A DNA stretch of 64,000 nt from Streptomyces ficellus (GCF_030406405.1 NZ_JAUEPL010000006.1:124001-188000), one strand, 5' to 3'; shown: positions 16,103-25,560, numbered from the stretch's first letter. The notes: a model not told the origin generated them from the sequence alone. Numbers and translations are program-made.

Positions 16103-17407
16103 TCACAGGTCCAGGGCGTTGTCGATGGTCCTGACCGCCGCGTCCCAGCCCGCCTCGGGCGACCTGCCCCTCTGGTCGACCTGGAGCATGCCGACGTCGG
16201 CCAGGTTCTGGGCGATGACCAGGTCCTTCGGGCCGAGGATCGTCACCGGCACGCCCTGGGCGGCGCGGGTGTAGATCCGGCCGGTGGGCGCGTCGTTGAA
16301 GTACGGGTGCCTGGCGCCCGACACGGCGGGCAGGGCGTGTGCGGCGGATGCGCTCGGGAAGCTGCCGCGCCGCTGGAACAGCTTCGCCTGCTGCTCGGGC
16401 GCGGTCAGCCAGGCCGCGAGCCGTACCGCCTCCGCCCGGTGCTTGGCGGACCTCGGTACGACGAGGAACGAGCCGCCCCAGTTGCCCGGTCTGGGCGCGG
16501 CCGCCACGTCCCACCTGTCGCGCCCGGCCGCCCCCGCCTTGTCCTCGATGTAGCCGAGCATCCAGGCGGGGCACGAGACGGTGGCGAAGGTGGCGTTGGC
16601 GTACGCCTGATCCCAGGCGGGGGTGAACTGCTGGAGCCGGGCGGTCAGGTTCTCGGTCGCGAAGGAGGCGGCGATGTCCCAGGCCTCCCGCACGGCCGGG
16701 TTTCTCTTGTAGACGACGGTGCCGTCCTCGTCGTAGAACCTCCTGGCGCTGCTGCCGGTGATGGCCGCCAGGACGCCGGAGGCCGAGTCGGTGAACGCCG
16801 TGCCCGCCGGGGCCTTCGCCCGGTAGCGCTTGCCCGTCTCCAGATACGCGCGCCAGTCGCCCGCCCACAGCCTGCCGACCGCCTCCCGGTCGGTGGGCAG
16901 CCCGGCCCTGGCGAAGAGGTCCTTGCGGTAGCAGATGGCCTGCGGCCCGATGTCGGTGCCGAGGCCGACCGTCCTGCCGTCCTTGGTGGTGGCCTGCGCC
17001 CACTTCCACGGCAGGAAGTCGTCCTTCCGTACGCCCGGGGCGGTGCCCAGGTCCTCCAGCCGGTGCGCCTGGGTGGCGGTGATCTCCGCGATGTTGATCG
17101 CCTCGACGGCCTGGATGTCGGCGAGGCCGCTGTCGCTGACCAGGTGGGTGAGGAGCTGCGGGTAGTAGTTCTCGTTGCGCTGGATGGACGTCTGCTCGAT
17201 GACCACGTCCTTGTGGAGCCTCATGTACTCGTCGTAGAGACCGGCCTCCTTGAAGCCGAAGCTGCCGAAGAGCCCCACGCTGATGGTGGTGCGGCCGTCG
17301 TCGCCGTCCCTGTCCGCGGCGCAGCCGGCGGCCGGCGCGGCGCCGAGCGCGACGGCGGCCGCGAGCAGCAGGGCCCGCGTCCGCGGCACGCGGGTATGAG
17401 TGCGCAT
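16103..17407 (-). CDS. Second CebE-like sugar-binding lipoprotein
   Basis: A 434-residue extracytoplasmic solute-binding lipoprotein. The basic signal MRTHTRVPRTR is followed by a hydrophobic segment and the lipobox PAAGC. The mature part parallels CebE at 21052-22392 along its length (SVGLFGSFGF versus RIGTFGSFGY; GLGTDIGPQAICYRKDLF versus GLGTDIGPMAICYNKDLF; GNWGGSFLVVP versus GNWGGSFLAVP), so an oligosaccharide ligand related to cello-oligosaccharides is likely. It heads a three-gene operon just downstream of bglC but behind a hairpin. No CebR palindrome is visible upstream. Confidence 0.85.
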   Translation of the reverse strand: MRTHTRVPRTRALLLAAAVALGAAPAAGCAADRDGDDGRTTISVGLFGSFGFKEAGLYDEYMRLHKDVVIEQTSIQRNENYYPQLLTHLVSDSGLADIQAVEAINIAEITATQAHRLEDLGTAPGVRKDDFLPWKWAQATTKDGRTVGLGTDIGPQAICYRKDLFARAGLPTDREAVGRLWAGDWRAYLETGKRYRAKAPAGTAFTDSASGVLAAITGSSARRFYDEDGTVVYKRNPAVREAWDIAASFATENLTARLQQFTPAWDQAYANATFATVSCPAWMLGYIEDKAGAAGRDRWDVAAAPRPGNWGGSFLVVPRSAKHRAEAVRLAAWLTAPEQQAKLFQRRGSFPSASAAHALPAVSGARHPYFNDAPTGRIYTRAAQGVPVTILGPKDLVIAQNLADVGMLQVDQRGRSPEAGWDAAVRTIDNALDL

Positions 17408-17443
17408 GGGGTGATTCTGTACGGAACGGGGCCCTGACGCGCC

Positions 17444-17470
17444 GAGGCCCCGGCGGCGAGCCGGGACCTC
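17444..17470. terminator. Hairpin after bglC
   Basis: Arms GAGGCCCCGGC and GCCGGGACCTC with one mismatch and a short loop, between the bglC stop and the second binding-protein gene, both on the minus strand. It may end the ceb-bglC transcript. Confidence 0.6.
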
Positions 17471-17534
17471 GGGGACGAGCGGGAGCTCGGGGGCGGGCCT
17501 GGGCGTCGGGACGTGCCTGGGCCTCGCCGCGCTA

Positions 17535-19067
17535 TTACATCCCCTGGGGCGGGGGCACCTCGCCCGACCGCGCCACGCGCGCGTACCAGTGGGCGGTCGA
17601 CTTCGGCGTACGCTTCTGCGTCTCGTAGTCGACGTGCACCGCGCCGAACCGCTTGGCGTAGCCGTACGCCCACTCGAAGTTGTCCAGCAGCGACCACAGG
17701 AAGTAGCCCCGGACGTCCGCCCCGTCGGAGATGGCCCGGTGCACCGCCTCCAGATGGCCCTGCACGTACGCCAGGCGCTCCGGGTCGTGGACCGAGCCGT
17801 CGGCGGCGACCTCGTCCTCGTACGCCGCGCCGTTCTCCGTGATCAGCAGCGGCAGCCCCGGGTGCTCGCGGGTCATGCGCATCAGCAGGTCGTACATGCC
17901 GGACGGGTCGACGCTCCAGCCCATCGCGGTCAGCTCGCCGGGCGGCTGGTGGAAGGCGACGTCCTCCGAGCCGGGCCAGGGCGAGAAGGTGCTGGCGCCG
18001 TGGCCGTCGTGGCGTGGGGCGTCGTCGCCGTCGCGGACCACCGACACGAGGGTCGGCGTGTAGTAGTTGATGCCCACGGTGTCCAGCAACTGGTTGATCT
18101 CGGTGAGGTCGTTTCGCCGTACGAAGGACCAGTCGGTGAGCCCGGCCGTGTCCGCCAGCAGGTCCTCGGGATAGGCGCCGTTCAGCATGGGCCCGAGCCA
18201 GACCCGGTTGCCGACCGCGTCGATCCGGCGCGCCGCGTCCAGGTCTTCGGCGGCGCCGGTCAGCGGCCTGACCTGGTGCAGGTTGAGCGACACCGACACC
18301 TCGGCGTGCGAGGGCAGGGCGGCGCGCAGCGCCTGCGCCGCGAGGCCGTGCCCCAGGTTCAGGTGGTGGGCGGCGCGCAGGGCGGCGACCGGGTCCGTGC
18401 GGCCCGGGGCGTGGACGCCGGAGCCGTACCCGAGGAAGGCGCTGCACCAGGGCTCGTTGAGGGTGGTCCAGCGCGGGACGCGGTCGCCGAGCGCGTCGGC
18501 GACGATCCCGGCGTACTCCCCGAAGCGCTCGGCCGTGGTGCGCTGCGGCCAGCCGCCCGCGTCTTCGAGCTCCTGGGGCAGGTCCCAGTGGTAGAGCGTC
18601 AGGAGGGGCGTGATGCCGTGGGCGAGCAGCTCGTCGACGAGCCGCCGGTAGAAGTCCAGGCCCTTCTGTACGGCGGGCCCGCGGCCGGTCGGCTGTACGC
18701 GCGGCCAGGAGACGGAGAAGCGGTACGCGGTCAGGCCCAGGTCGGCCATGAGCCGTACGTCGTCACGGAACCGGTGGTAGTGGTCGACCGCCACATCGCC
18801 CGTGTGCCCCTCGAAGACCTTGCCCGGCGTACGGGCGAAGGTGTCCCAGATCGAGGGGGTACGGCCGTCCTCGGCGGCCGCCCCCTCGATCTGGTACGCG
18901 GCGGTGGCGGCGCCCCACAGGAACCCGGGCGGGAACCGGCGGGTCGCGGTCAGCGGCAGGGAATCGGCCGCGGTGGCACCGGCCGCGGTCGTGTCGGTCA
19001 CGGCCCTATCGGGGGCAGTCACCTCGGCGGCAGTCACCTCGGTGGCGGTCATGTCGGACGCAGTCAT
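17535..19067 (-). CDS. bglC: Intracellular beta-glucosidase, GH1
   Basis: A 510-residue GH1 enzyme that splits imported cellobiose and cellotriose to glucose. The acid/base motif is TTLNEPWC and the nucleophile motif [10 protein letters not shown]. The N-terminal substrate motif [14 protein letters not shown] and aglycone-site motif NLHQVRPL are present. No signal peptide; the first 36 residues are an Ala/Thr-rich extension ahead of the catalytic fold. It lies directly after cebG, as in known ceb loci. A CebR-type palindrome (19069-19082) begins 2 bases before the ATG, so bound CebR would cover the translation start region. Confidence 0.93.
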   Translation of the reverse strand: MTASDMTATEVTAAEVTAPDRAVTDTTAAGATAADSLPLTATRRFPPGFLWGAATAAYQIEGAAAEDGRTPSIWDTFARTPGKVFEGHTGDVAVDHYHRFRDDVRLMADLGLTAYRFSVSWPRVQPTGRGPAVQKGLDFYRRLVDELLAHGITPLLTLYHWDLPQELEDAGGWPQRTTAERFGEYAGIVADALGDRVPRWTTLNEPWCSAFLGYGSGVHAPGRTDPVAALRAAHHLNLGHGLAAQALRAALPSHAEVSVSLNLHQVRPLTGAAEDLDAARRIDAVGNRVWLGPMLNGAYPEDLLADTAGLTDWSFVRRNDLTEINQLLDTVGINYYTPTLVSVVRDGDDAPRHDGHGASTFSPWPGSEDVAFHQPPGELTAMGWSVDPSGMYDLLMRMTREHPGLPLLITENGAAYEDEVAADGSVHDPERLAYVQGHLEAVHRAISDGADVRGYFLWSLLDNFEWAYGYAKRFGAVHVDYETQKRTPKSTAHWYARVARSGEVPPPQGM

Positions 19068-19068
19068 A

Positions 19069-19082
19069 CGGGAGCGCTCCCA
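19069..19082. promoter_or_regulatory. CebR operator at the bglC start
   Basis: CGGGAGCGCTCCCA matches the known CebR palindrome TGGGAGCGCTCCCA with one change. It is placed immediately upstream of the bglC ATG (19067). Confidence 0.85.
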
Positions 19083-19132
19083 ACGCAGAGACGGGTGCAG
19101 AGAGGGTCAGGTAGGGCATCGGCCGCGTCAGG

Positions 19133-19984
19133 TCAGTTCTTGACCGCGCCCGAGGTGATGCCCCCCACGATGTGCTTGCCGAGCACCGCGAAGACGAGCA
19201 GCAGCGGCACGGTGGAGATCAGCGCGCCGGTCAGCACGACGGCCTGGTTGATGGTGTGGTTCCCCGAACCGAGGCCGGCGAGCGCCACCTGAAGGGTCGG
19301 ACTGCCGTCCGGCGTGAGCGCGATGAACGGCCAGAAGAAGTCGTTCCAGGCCTGGACGAAGACCAGCATGCCCAGCACCGCCATGGCGGGCCTCGCCACC
19401 GGGAACACCACGTGCCAGATGATCCGCAGGCTGTGCGCGCCGTCCATCCGCGCCGCCTCCACCAGCTCCACCGGCAGCGCCTCCAGCAGGTACTGGCGCA
19501 TGAAGAACACCCCGAACGCGGCCACCAGCGAGGGCAGCACCACCGACTGCAACTGGTCCACCCAGCCCAGGTCGGTGATGATCCGGTACAGCGGGATGAC
19601 GCTGAGCTGCGGCGGGATCGTCATCGTCGCCACCACCAGCGCCAGCAGCACATTGCGGCCACGGAACGGCAGCTTGGCGAACGCGAAACCGGCCAGTGTC
19701 GAGAACAGCACGGTGGACAGCGCCACCAGGCCCGCGACCACGGTGGTGTTGACCAGCGCCTCACCCATGTCGACCTGGTTCCAGGCGAAGGTGAGGTTGT
19801 CGAACAGGCGCGGACCCGGCAGCAGCGGCGCCGGGGCCTCCACCACCCGCTCGCCCGTGTGCGAGGCGGCGACGAGGTTCCAGTACAGCGGGAAGAGCGA
19901 GACCAGGGCCGCCAGTCCCAGCAGGATGTACGTCAGCGGGCCCGCGTGGTGCTGCCGTCCCGCCCTCTGCCCGAAGGTCCTCAT
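19133..19984 (-). CDS. cebG: Cello-oligosaccharide ABC permease CebG
   Basis: A 283-residue MalG-family permease with six predicted membrane segments. The EAA loop is EALPVELVEAARMDGAHSLRIIWHVVFPVARPA. With CebF it forms the membrane channel for cellobiose/cellotriose import, driven by a shared ATPase (MsiK in known systems, not in this window). The ATG overlaps the cebF stop (ATGA). bglC follows after about 65 bases carrying a CebR site. Confidence 0.92.
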   Translation of the reverse strand: MRTFGQRAGRQHHAGPLTYILLGLAALVSLFPLYWNLVAASHTGERVVEAPAPLLPGPRLFDNLTFAWNQVDMGEALVNTTVVAGLVALSTVLFSTLAGFAFAKLPFRGRNVLLALVVATMTIPPQLSVIPLYRIITDLGWVDQLQSVVLPSLVAAFGVFFMRQYLLEALPVELVEAARMDGAHSLRIIWHVVFPVARPAMAVLGMLVFVQAWNDFFWPFIALTPDGSPTLQVALAGLGSGNHTINQAVVLTGALISTVPLLLVFAVLGKHIVGGITSGAVKN

Positions 19985-20973
19985 GCCGACTCCTTGTTCA
20001 GGCGGGCGACGAGCAGCCGGGCGGCGCCGATCAGCAGCAGGATCAGCAGCATCACCCAGGCGATCGCGGACGCCTGCCCCAGCGCGCCGGTGATCCAGCC
20101 CTTCTCGTACATCAGCAGGCTCAGCGTCTGGAACTGGTTGCCGCTGCCGCCGCTCACCCCGAGGCTGCCGCCGTACAGCATCGGCTCACCGAACAGCTGC
20201 GTGGCGCCGATCGTGGAGACGACGATGGTGAACAGGATCGTCGGGCGGATGGAGGGAATGGTGACGCTGATGAACTGCCGGAAGCGTGAGGCGCCGTCCA
20301 GGGAGGCCGCCTCGTACAGGTCCTGCGGCACGGCCTGCATCGCGGCGAGGTAGATCAGGGCGTTGTAGCCGGTCCACCGCCAGATGACGATGACCGAGAT
20401 GGCGATCTGCGCCGGCCACTTCGATGACTCCCAGTCGACCGGATCGAAGCCGACCCATCCGAGCACGGTGTTGATCAGTCCGTAGTCGCTGTTGAACAGC
20501 TGGGCGAAGACGAGCGTCGCGGCGGCGATCGACGTGGCGTACGGAGCGAGCACCGCCACCCGGAAGAAACCCCGGCCGCGCAGCTTGTAGTTGAGCAGGT
20601 GCGCCAGGCCCAGGGCCATGAGCAGCTGCGGAACGGTGGAGATGACCCCGATGGTGAAGGTGTTCGCCAGCGCGTTCCAGAAGAAGTCGCTGCCCCACAG
20701 GGCCGTGTAGTTGTCCAGGCCCCGCCATTGGGCCTCCCCGCCGAGTTCGACGCGGTGCAGCGAGAGCCAGCCCGTGTAGATCAGCGGGAAGAGCCCGAAG
20801 GCGGCGAAGCAGAGGAAGAAGGGGGAGACGAACGCGTACGGGGTCGCCTTGAGGTCCCAGCGGTAGAGCCTGCCGCGCCACCTGCTGGGCGCCGGTGGTG
20901 AGGGGGGCGGTGGCGGCGAGGGGTCGGGCGGCGCGGTGCCGTCGCCGGTCGCCGCACGGACGGAGGTGGCCAC
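19981..20973 (-). CDS. cebF: Cello-oligosaccharide ABC permease CebF
   Basis: A 330-residue MalF-family permease. It has a Pro-rich cytoplasmic N-terminus (DPSPPPPPSPPAPS), six predicted membrane segments, and the EAA loop VPQDLYEAASLDGASRFRQFISVTIPSIRPTILF. The GTG at 20973 has GGAAGGA at 9 bases; an in-frame TTG at 20991 is the alternative. Second gene of cebEFG. Confidence 0.92.
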   Translation of the reverse strand: MATSVRAATGDGTAPPDPSPPPPPSPPAPSRWRGRLYRWDLKATPYAFVSPFFLCFAAFGLFPLIYTGWLSLHRVELGGEAQWRGLDNYTALWGSDFFWNALANTFTIGVISTVPQLLMALGLAHLLNYKLRGRGFFRVAVLAPYATSIAAATLVFAQLFNSDYGLINTVLGWVGFDPVDWESSKWPAQIAISVIVIWRWTGYNALIYLAAMQAVPQDLYEAASLDGASRFRQFISVTIPSIRPTILFTIVVSTIGATQLFGEPMLYGGSLGVSGGSGNQFQTLSLLMYEKGWITGALGQASAIAWVMLLILLLIGAARLLVARLNKESA

Positions 20974-21051
20974 GAGGGGCGGTCCTTCCAAGTCGGTACG
21001 GGGAGGTGGGCGGCCGCCCGGCGGGGGAGCGCCGGGCGGCCGGTGGCCCCG

Positions 21052-22392
21052 CTACTGGTCGATCTTGTCGGCGACCAGCTTCCTGACGTTCTCCCAGGCG
21101 GCGTCGGGAGAGGTGCCCCGCTGCTCGATGTCCAGGATTCCGTTGTCGGTGATGAAGGTCTTCACCTGGCCGTCGTACCGGCTGACCGGCGCGGGGGTGA
21201 TACCGGCCGCGGCCTCGGAGTAGATCTTGCCGACGGGGGTGTCACCGAAGTACGGGATCGTGGCGTTCTGGACGGCCGCCGAGGCGAGGGTGTCCTTGGT
21301 GGAGGGGATGTTGCCGTTGACCCCGAACACCTTGGCGTGCTGCGCCGGCGCGGTCAGCCAGGCCGCGAGTTTGGCGGCCTCCTCCGCGTGGGGGCCGGAC
21401 TTCGGTACGGCGAGGAAGGAGCCGCCCCAGTTGCCGGCGACCGGCGGGGCCGCGATGTCCCACTTGCCCTCGTTGGCCGGGCCGGCCTGGTCCTTGATGA
21501 TGCCGGTCATCCAGCTCGGGCAGGCGACCGTGGCGAACTTCGCGTTCTTGAAGCCGGCGTTCCAGGTGCCCTTCTCGTCGAACTGGCGCAGCTTCGCCGT
21601 GATCCCGCTCCGCGCGGCCTCGACGGCCAGGTCCCAGGCCTTCTTCACGCCGGGGCTGTTCTCGTAGTCCAGCTCGCCCTTGTCGTTGGCGTACTGCCGC
21701 GGCTGGCTGGAGAGCACGGCGTTGAACAGGCCGCTGGCGGAGTCGTGGAAGGCGGTCCCGGCGGGGGCGCTCCGCTGGTACGCCTTGCCGGTGGCGACGA
21801 ACTTCGCCCAGTCGCCCGCCCACAGGGCGGCGACCTTGGTGCGGTCGGTGGGGAGCTTGGCCTTGGCGAAGAGATCCTTGTTGTAGCAGATGGCCATCGG
21901 GCCGATGTCGGTGCCGAGGCCGATGACCTTGCCGTCCGGGGTCGTCGCCTGTTTGACCTTCCAGTCCAGGAAGGCGGAGGTGTCGGCGCCGCCGGTCTTG
22001 GACAGGTCCACCCATTTGTTGGCCATGGTGGGGCCGGTGGCCTCGGCTATGTAACCGACCTCGATGGCCTGGATGTCGGCGAGGCCGCTGTTTCTGGACA
22101 GGCGCAGCTTCAGCGTGTCCCAGTATTTCTGGCCGTCCGCGACGTTCGACTCGACGATCTTGATGTTCGGGTGGAGCTTCTCGTACTCGGCGTAGAGCTT
22201 GGCGCCGTTCTTGTTGTCGTAACCGAACGAACCGAACGTGCCGATGCGCAGGATCGTCCTGCCGTCGCCGGTGGTCTCGCCGGACCCGCCGCCCTCGCTG
22301 CTGCAGCCGGTGATCAGGACGGCGCCGGCCGCGAGCGCGGCGATGGCCGCGATTGCGGGGCGGCGTCCGCGCGTACTGCTGGAAGTGCGCAT
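21052..22392 (-). CDS. cebE: Cellobiose/cellotriose-binding lipoprotein CebE
   Basis: A 446-residue solute-binding lipoprotein. The signal is MRTSSSTRGRRPAIAAIAAL followed by the lipobox VLITGCSS. The mature protein belongs to the family-1 sugar-binding type (ILRIGTFGSFGYDNKNG, GLGTDIGPMAICYNKDLF, WGGSFLAVP). It catches cello-oligosaccharides at the cell surface and delivers them to CebFG. ATG 22392 has GAGGAGAG upstream. The gene is divergent from cebR and has a perfect CebR palindrome in its promoter region. Confidence 0.94.
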   Translation of the reverse strand: MRTSSSTRGRRPAIAAIAALAAGAVLITGCSSEGGGSGETTGDGRTILRIGTFGSFGYDNKNGAKLYAEYEKLHPNIKIVESNVADGQKYWDTLKLRLSRNSGLADIQAIEVGYIAEATGPTMANKWVDLSKTGGADTSAFLDWKVKQATTPDGKVIGLGTDIGPMAICYNKDLFAKAKLPTDRTKVAALWAGDWAKFVATGKAYQRSAPAGTAFHDSASGLFNAVLSSQPRQYANDKGELDYENSPGVKKAWDLAVEAARSGITAKLRQFDEKGTWNAGFKNAKFATVACPSWMTGIIKDQAGPANEGKWDIAAPPVAGNWGGSFLAVPKSGPHAEEAAKLAAWLTAPAQHAKVFGVNGNIPSTKDTLASAAVQNATIPYFGDTPVGKIYSEAAAGITPAPVSRYDGQVKTFITDNGILDIEQRGTSPDAAWENVRKLVADKIDQ

Positions 22393-22441
22393 TCCACTCT
22401 CCTCGTCCAGGGTGGTGGTGCGGGTTCGGCGGCGCTGGTCG

Positions 22442-22455
22442 TGGGAGCGCTCCCA
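22442..22455. promoter_or_regulatory. CebR operator upstream of cebE
   Basis: TGGGAGCGCTCCCA, an exact copy of the CebR palindrome, about 50 bases upstream of the cebE start. Confidence 0.92.
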
Positions 22456-22621
22456 CCCGTCATGCCCGGAAGGTTGCTGCCTGCGGGGTGCGGGTGTCAA
22501 GACATGAACACCACATTCGTGGGGCCCGGGCGGTGCGTGCGGGTGGCCGTCAGTTCCTGAAGGCGGGCGGCGGCGGGTGCGGTGGCGCCGGGGGTGGCTT
22601 TCCTCTACGGTGAGACCGCTG

Positions 22622-22635
22622 TGGGAGCGCTCCCA
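22622..22635. promoter_or_regulatory. CebR operator upstream of cebR
   Basis: TGGGAGCGCTCCCA, an exact palindrome about 115 bases before the cebR start. It suggests autoregulation. Confidence 0.9.
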
Positions 22636-22751
22636 TTCCGTTTACGGTGAGCAGGTACTCCCGCTCGTGCTGGGGGAGGGGGCACCCTCTAGGTTGACTA
22701 CCTCATCCGGGGTACGACGAGGCACGAGGCACGAGGTTCGACGGGAGACCG

Positions 22752-23780
22752 ATGGCGGTGAGCGGACGGCAGACCGGCAGGCCCACGCTGGAGGAGGTCG
22801 CGGCCCGCGCGGGGGTCGGGCGCGGCACCGTGTCGCGGGTGATCAACGGCTCGCCGAGGGTCAGCGACCGCGCGAAGGAGGCGGTCGGCCAGGCCATCGC
22901 CGAACTGGGGTACGTCCCCAACCGCGCCGCCCGCGCGCTGGCGGGCGCCCGCACCGACGCGGTCGCCCTGGTCATCCCGGAAACCGAGGCGCGGCTGTTC
23001 GCCGAGCCGTACTTCCTCGACATCATCCGGGGAGTCAGCGCCGAACTCGCGGACGCGGACATGCAGTTGCTGCTGACGCTCATCCGCTCCAGCAAGGAGC
23101 GGCAGCGGTTCGAGCAGTACCTGTCGGCCCAGCGCGTGGACGGCGTCCTGCTCGTCTCGGTCCACGGGGACGACCCGCTGCCCGACCTGGTCCAGGAACT
23201 GGGCATCCCCGCCGTACTCAACGGCCGCCGCTCCGCGGACGAACCGGTCGCGTACGTCGACTCCGACAACGTGGGCGCCGGCCGCTCCGCCGTCGCCCAC
23301 CTCGCCGGCCGCGGCCGCCGCCGCATCGCCACCATCACGGGCCCGCTCGACATGTACGTGGCGCGCTGCCGCCTCGACGGCTACCGCCAGGGCATCGAGG
23401 CCGCGGAACTCCCGCTGGACGACCGGCTGGTCGCCGCCGCCGACTTCACCGAGGAGGGCGGCCGCCGCGCCATGCGCCAACTCCTGGACCGCTGCCCCGG
23501 CCTGGACGGCGTCTTCGCCGCCTCGGACGTCATGGCCGCGGGCGCCCGCAGCGTCCTGCGCGACGCCGGCCGCCGCGTCCCCGACGACGTGGCGCTCATC
23601 GGCGTGGACGACTCGGCGGTGGCCCGCCTGATGGACCCGGGCCTCACGAGCGTGCGCCAGCCGATCGAGGAGATGGGCCGCCGCATGGCCCGCGCCCTGC
23701 TCCAGCACATCACCGGCAGCGGCACGGAGCCGCGCCAGGTGATCCTCCCCACGGACCTGGTGGTGCGGGACTCGACGTGA
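22752..23780 (+). CDS. cebR: LacI-family repressor of cellulose utilisation, CebR
   Basis: A 342-residue LacI-type regulator. The helix-turn-helix and hinge are at residues about 9-60 (TLEEVAARAGVGRGTVSRVINGSPRVSDRAKEAV, RAARALAGARTDAVALVIPE). The sugar-binding periplasmic fold follows (EGGRRAMRQLLDRCPGLDGVFAASDVMAAGA, VALIGVDDSAVARLMDPGLTSVRQP). In relatives, cellobiose or cellotriose releases CebR from TGGGAGCGCTCCCA. Five such sites lie in this window, at ceb, bglC and the cellulase genes. ATG 22752 has GGGAG 5 bases upstream. Confidence 0.94.
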   Translation: MAVSGRQTGRPTLEEVAARAGVGRGTVSRVINGSPRVSDRAKEAVGQAIAELGYVPNRAARALAGARTDAVALVIPETEARLFAEPYFLDIIRGVSAELADADMQLLLTLIRSSKERQRFEQYLSAQRVDGVLLVSVHGDDPLPDLVQELGIPAVLNGRRSADEPVAYVDSDNVGAGRSAVAHLAGRGRRRIATITGPLDMYVARCRLDGYRQGIEAAELPLDDRLVAAADFTEEGGRRAMRQLLDRCPGLDGVFAASDVMAAGARSVLRDAGRRVPDDVALIGVDDSAVARLMDPGLTSVRQPIEEMGRRMARALLQHITGSGTEPRQVILPTDLVVRDST

Positions 23781-24316
23781 CGCAGGCGCGGCCGGATCAC
23801 CTGGGCTCTGGATCCGCCGCGATCCGCTCGTACCGGGAGCCGGTCGTGCGCGTCTGCATCGATGGAATGGCACGGTCGTCAGATCCCGATGTCGTAGCGC
23901 GGCCGCCGGCCCTCGCGAAGCGGCGGACTACTCCCCCGAGAAGGCGATCCGCAGGTCGCGGTCCGTACGGCACCGCAGGCCCCAGGCCAACAGCGTCGCC
24001 ATGATTCGATGACGAATCCCACCCCACCCGCCCTCCTCTACTCGCCCTGACGATAGCCCGGTGAGCCTCACAGCGTCGTTCCCAGGGCGTAACGGCCAAG
24101 CGCCCAGGCCCTCGTTGGTGCCGGTGACCATAAAGCGTGGCAGCTCAGCGAGCGCATAATCGGTTGCCTATTGGCGATGGTGGTGGGTCCAATCACCGGC
24201 ATGATCACCCGAACGCGCCCGCCGCGGCGAGACGTGAGGAACGCGGACCGCCGGCCCCGGGCGGAGCGCCATCCGGGCGGAGCGCGACCGCATCGTCCCA
24301 GGGGAGACGCCACCCG
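23781..24316. other. 536-base region with no supported gene
   Basis: Codon-position GC is not convincing in any frame. A minus-strand stretch around 23928-24002 (MATLLAWGLRCRTDRDL...) might be the end of a decayed gene but has no recognisable domain. The right end should hold the promoter of the binding-protein gene at 24317. GC is slightly lower than its neighbours, fitting a degenerate spacer. Confidence 0.4.
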
Positions 24317-25429
24317 ATGAATACGCCACCATCGCCGTCCGGAGCGGAGCACACAGGCCGGCCGCCCGTCCGCCTGGGCGCTCTGGTCCCGCTGACGCGG
24401 CCCGGCTGGGTCGAGGCGGGCCGACACCTGCTCGCAGGACTCGACCTGGCCGTTCGCGAGGTCAACGAGGCCGGCGGGATCGGCGGCAGACCACTGGAGC
24501 TGGTGGTCCGGGACACCGCGGCCGATCCGGAGCGGGCCGCGGCGGCCGTGGACGAACTGGCCGGCCTGGGCGTGACCGCCGTGGCGGGCGAGTACCACAG
24601 CGTCGTCGCCCGCGCCGCCGCCGCCCGGGCCGACGCCCTCGGCGTGCCGTTCCTCTGCTCGTCCGCGGTGCTCGACGCGCTCACCGAGGAGCCGACGGAG
24701 TGGGTCGCGCGCCTGGCCCCGGCCCAGTCCCACGGCTGGCGCGTCTACGCGGACTTCCTCCTCGGCGCGGGCCGGCGCCAGGTCGCCGTGGCGACCCAGC
24801 CGAGCGTCTACTGGGCGTCCGGGACCCGCGTCCTGCGGGACCACCTCGCTCCCCGCGGCGGCACCGTCGTCGAACTCGACACGAACGCGCTCACACCCGA
24901 GGCCCTGTGCGACGCGCTCGTCGACCACGGTGCGACGGCGCTCCTCCTGCTGGTCGGCCATCCGGAGCCGGCGGTGCCGATCGTCAGGGCCGTCCGGGGC
25001 GACCAGCGGCTCGCGGAGATACTGGTCGGCGCTCCGGCCGGACAACCGGAGTTCGTCGAATGGGCCGCGGCGCTGGGCGAGGACGGCGCCGGGATTCCGT
25101 TCCTGCGCTACCTTCCCGAGCGCCTCGGTCCGCTTGGCGAACGCGTCGGGAAGCAGCTTCGCGAGCGGCTCGGCGAAGCGCCGTCCTTCGTCGCCTTCGA
25201 GGGCTGGGACACCGTCGCGGTCCTCGCCGAGGTGCTGCGATCCCACGGTACGGACCGGGCGGCCATCGCCGCGTCATGGCCGCGCGTGGCGGTCGAGGGC
25301 ACCCGCGGGCCGATCCGGTTCTCCCGCACGCCGGGCATCAGCGTTTGGCAATGGGCTTGGACACCGGTCCAAGTCGTTGATCGGGACCCGGCGGAACCCG
25401 GTCGCTTTCGGATTCTCCACGCCGGCTGA
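24317..25429 (+). CDS. Signal-less type-1 periplasmic-binding-fold protein (amide/Leu-binding type)
   Basis: A 370-residue protein with the branched-chain amino acid/amide-binding fold. Motifs are RLGALVPLTRPGWVEAGRHLLAGLDLAVREVNEAGGIGGRPLELVVRD, VTAVAGEYHSVVARAAA and FVAFEGWDTVAVLAEVLR. Unlike transport members it has no signal peptide or lipobox: the N-terminus MNTPPSPSGAEHTGRPP leads straight into strand 1. No permease or ATPase genes are near. It may be a cytoplasmic ligand sensor like AmiC, or a stand-alone relic. ATG 24317 has GGGGAG at 9 bases. Convergent with the GH6 gene across a strong terminator. Confidence 0.75.
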   Translation: MNTPPSPSGAEHTGRPPVRLGALVPLTRPGWVEAGRHLLAGLDLAVREVNEAGGIGGRPLELVVRDTAADPERAAAAVDELAGLGVTAVAGEYHSVVARAAAARADALGVPFLCSSAVLDALTEEPTEWVARLAPAQSHGWRVYADFLLGAGRRQVAVATQPSVYWASGTRVLRDHLAPRGGTVVELDTNALTPEALCDALVDHGATALLLLVGHPEPAVPIVRAVRGDQRLAEILVGAPAGQPEFVEWAAALGEDGAGIPFLRYLPERLGPLGERVGKQLRERLGEAPSFVAFEGWDTVAVLAEVLRSHGTDRAAIAASWPRVAVEGTRGPIRFSRTPGISVWQWAWTPVQVVDRDPAEPGRFRILHAG

Positions 25430-25500
25430 GAGAGCACGGAGGCCCGACGGGGAAGCCGCTCGCTGACCCCCGGGCAAGGTCGTCACCACCGTGTGACGTC

Positions 25501-25553
25501 CCGGGCCCCCGCCCCCGGCCGGCCGTGAGCGGCTGCCGGGGGCGGGGGCCCGG
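25501..25553. terminator. Strong bidirectional terminator
   Basis: Perfect 19-bp arms CCGGGCCCCCGCCCCCGGC and its reverse complement, separated by 15 bases, between two converging genes. Confidence 0.85.
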
Positions 25554-25560
25554 GGGTGCG

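Larger units (their letters stand above)
22393..22751. promoter_or_regulatory. cebE-cebR divergent control region
   Basis: A 359-base region with two perfect CebR palindromes (listed separately). Near 22660-22695 lies a GC-rich palindromic repeat (GTGCTGGGGGAGGGGGCACC) of the dispersed Streptomyces type, followed by GTTGACTACC, which could be a -35 element for cebR. Confidence 0.6.

Noticed and set aside
23797..24131. Minus-strand frames of 67-100 residues downstream of cebR
   Set aside because: No ribosome binding site, no domain and no convincing codon bias; possibly decayed DNA.
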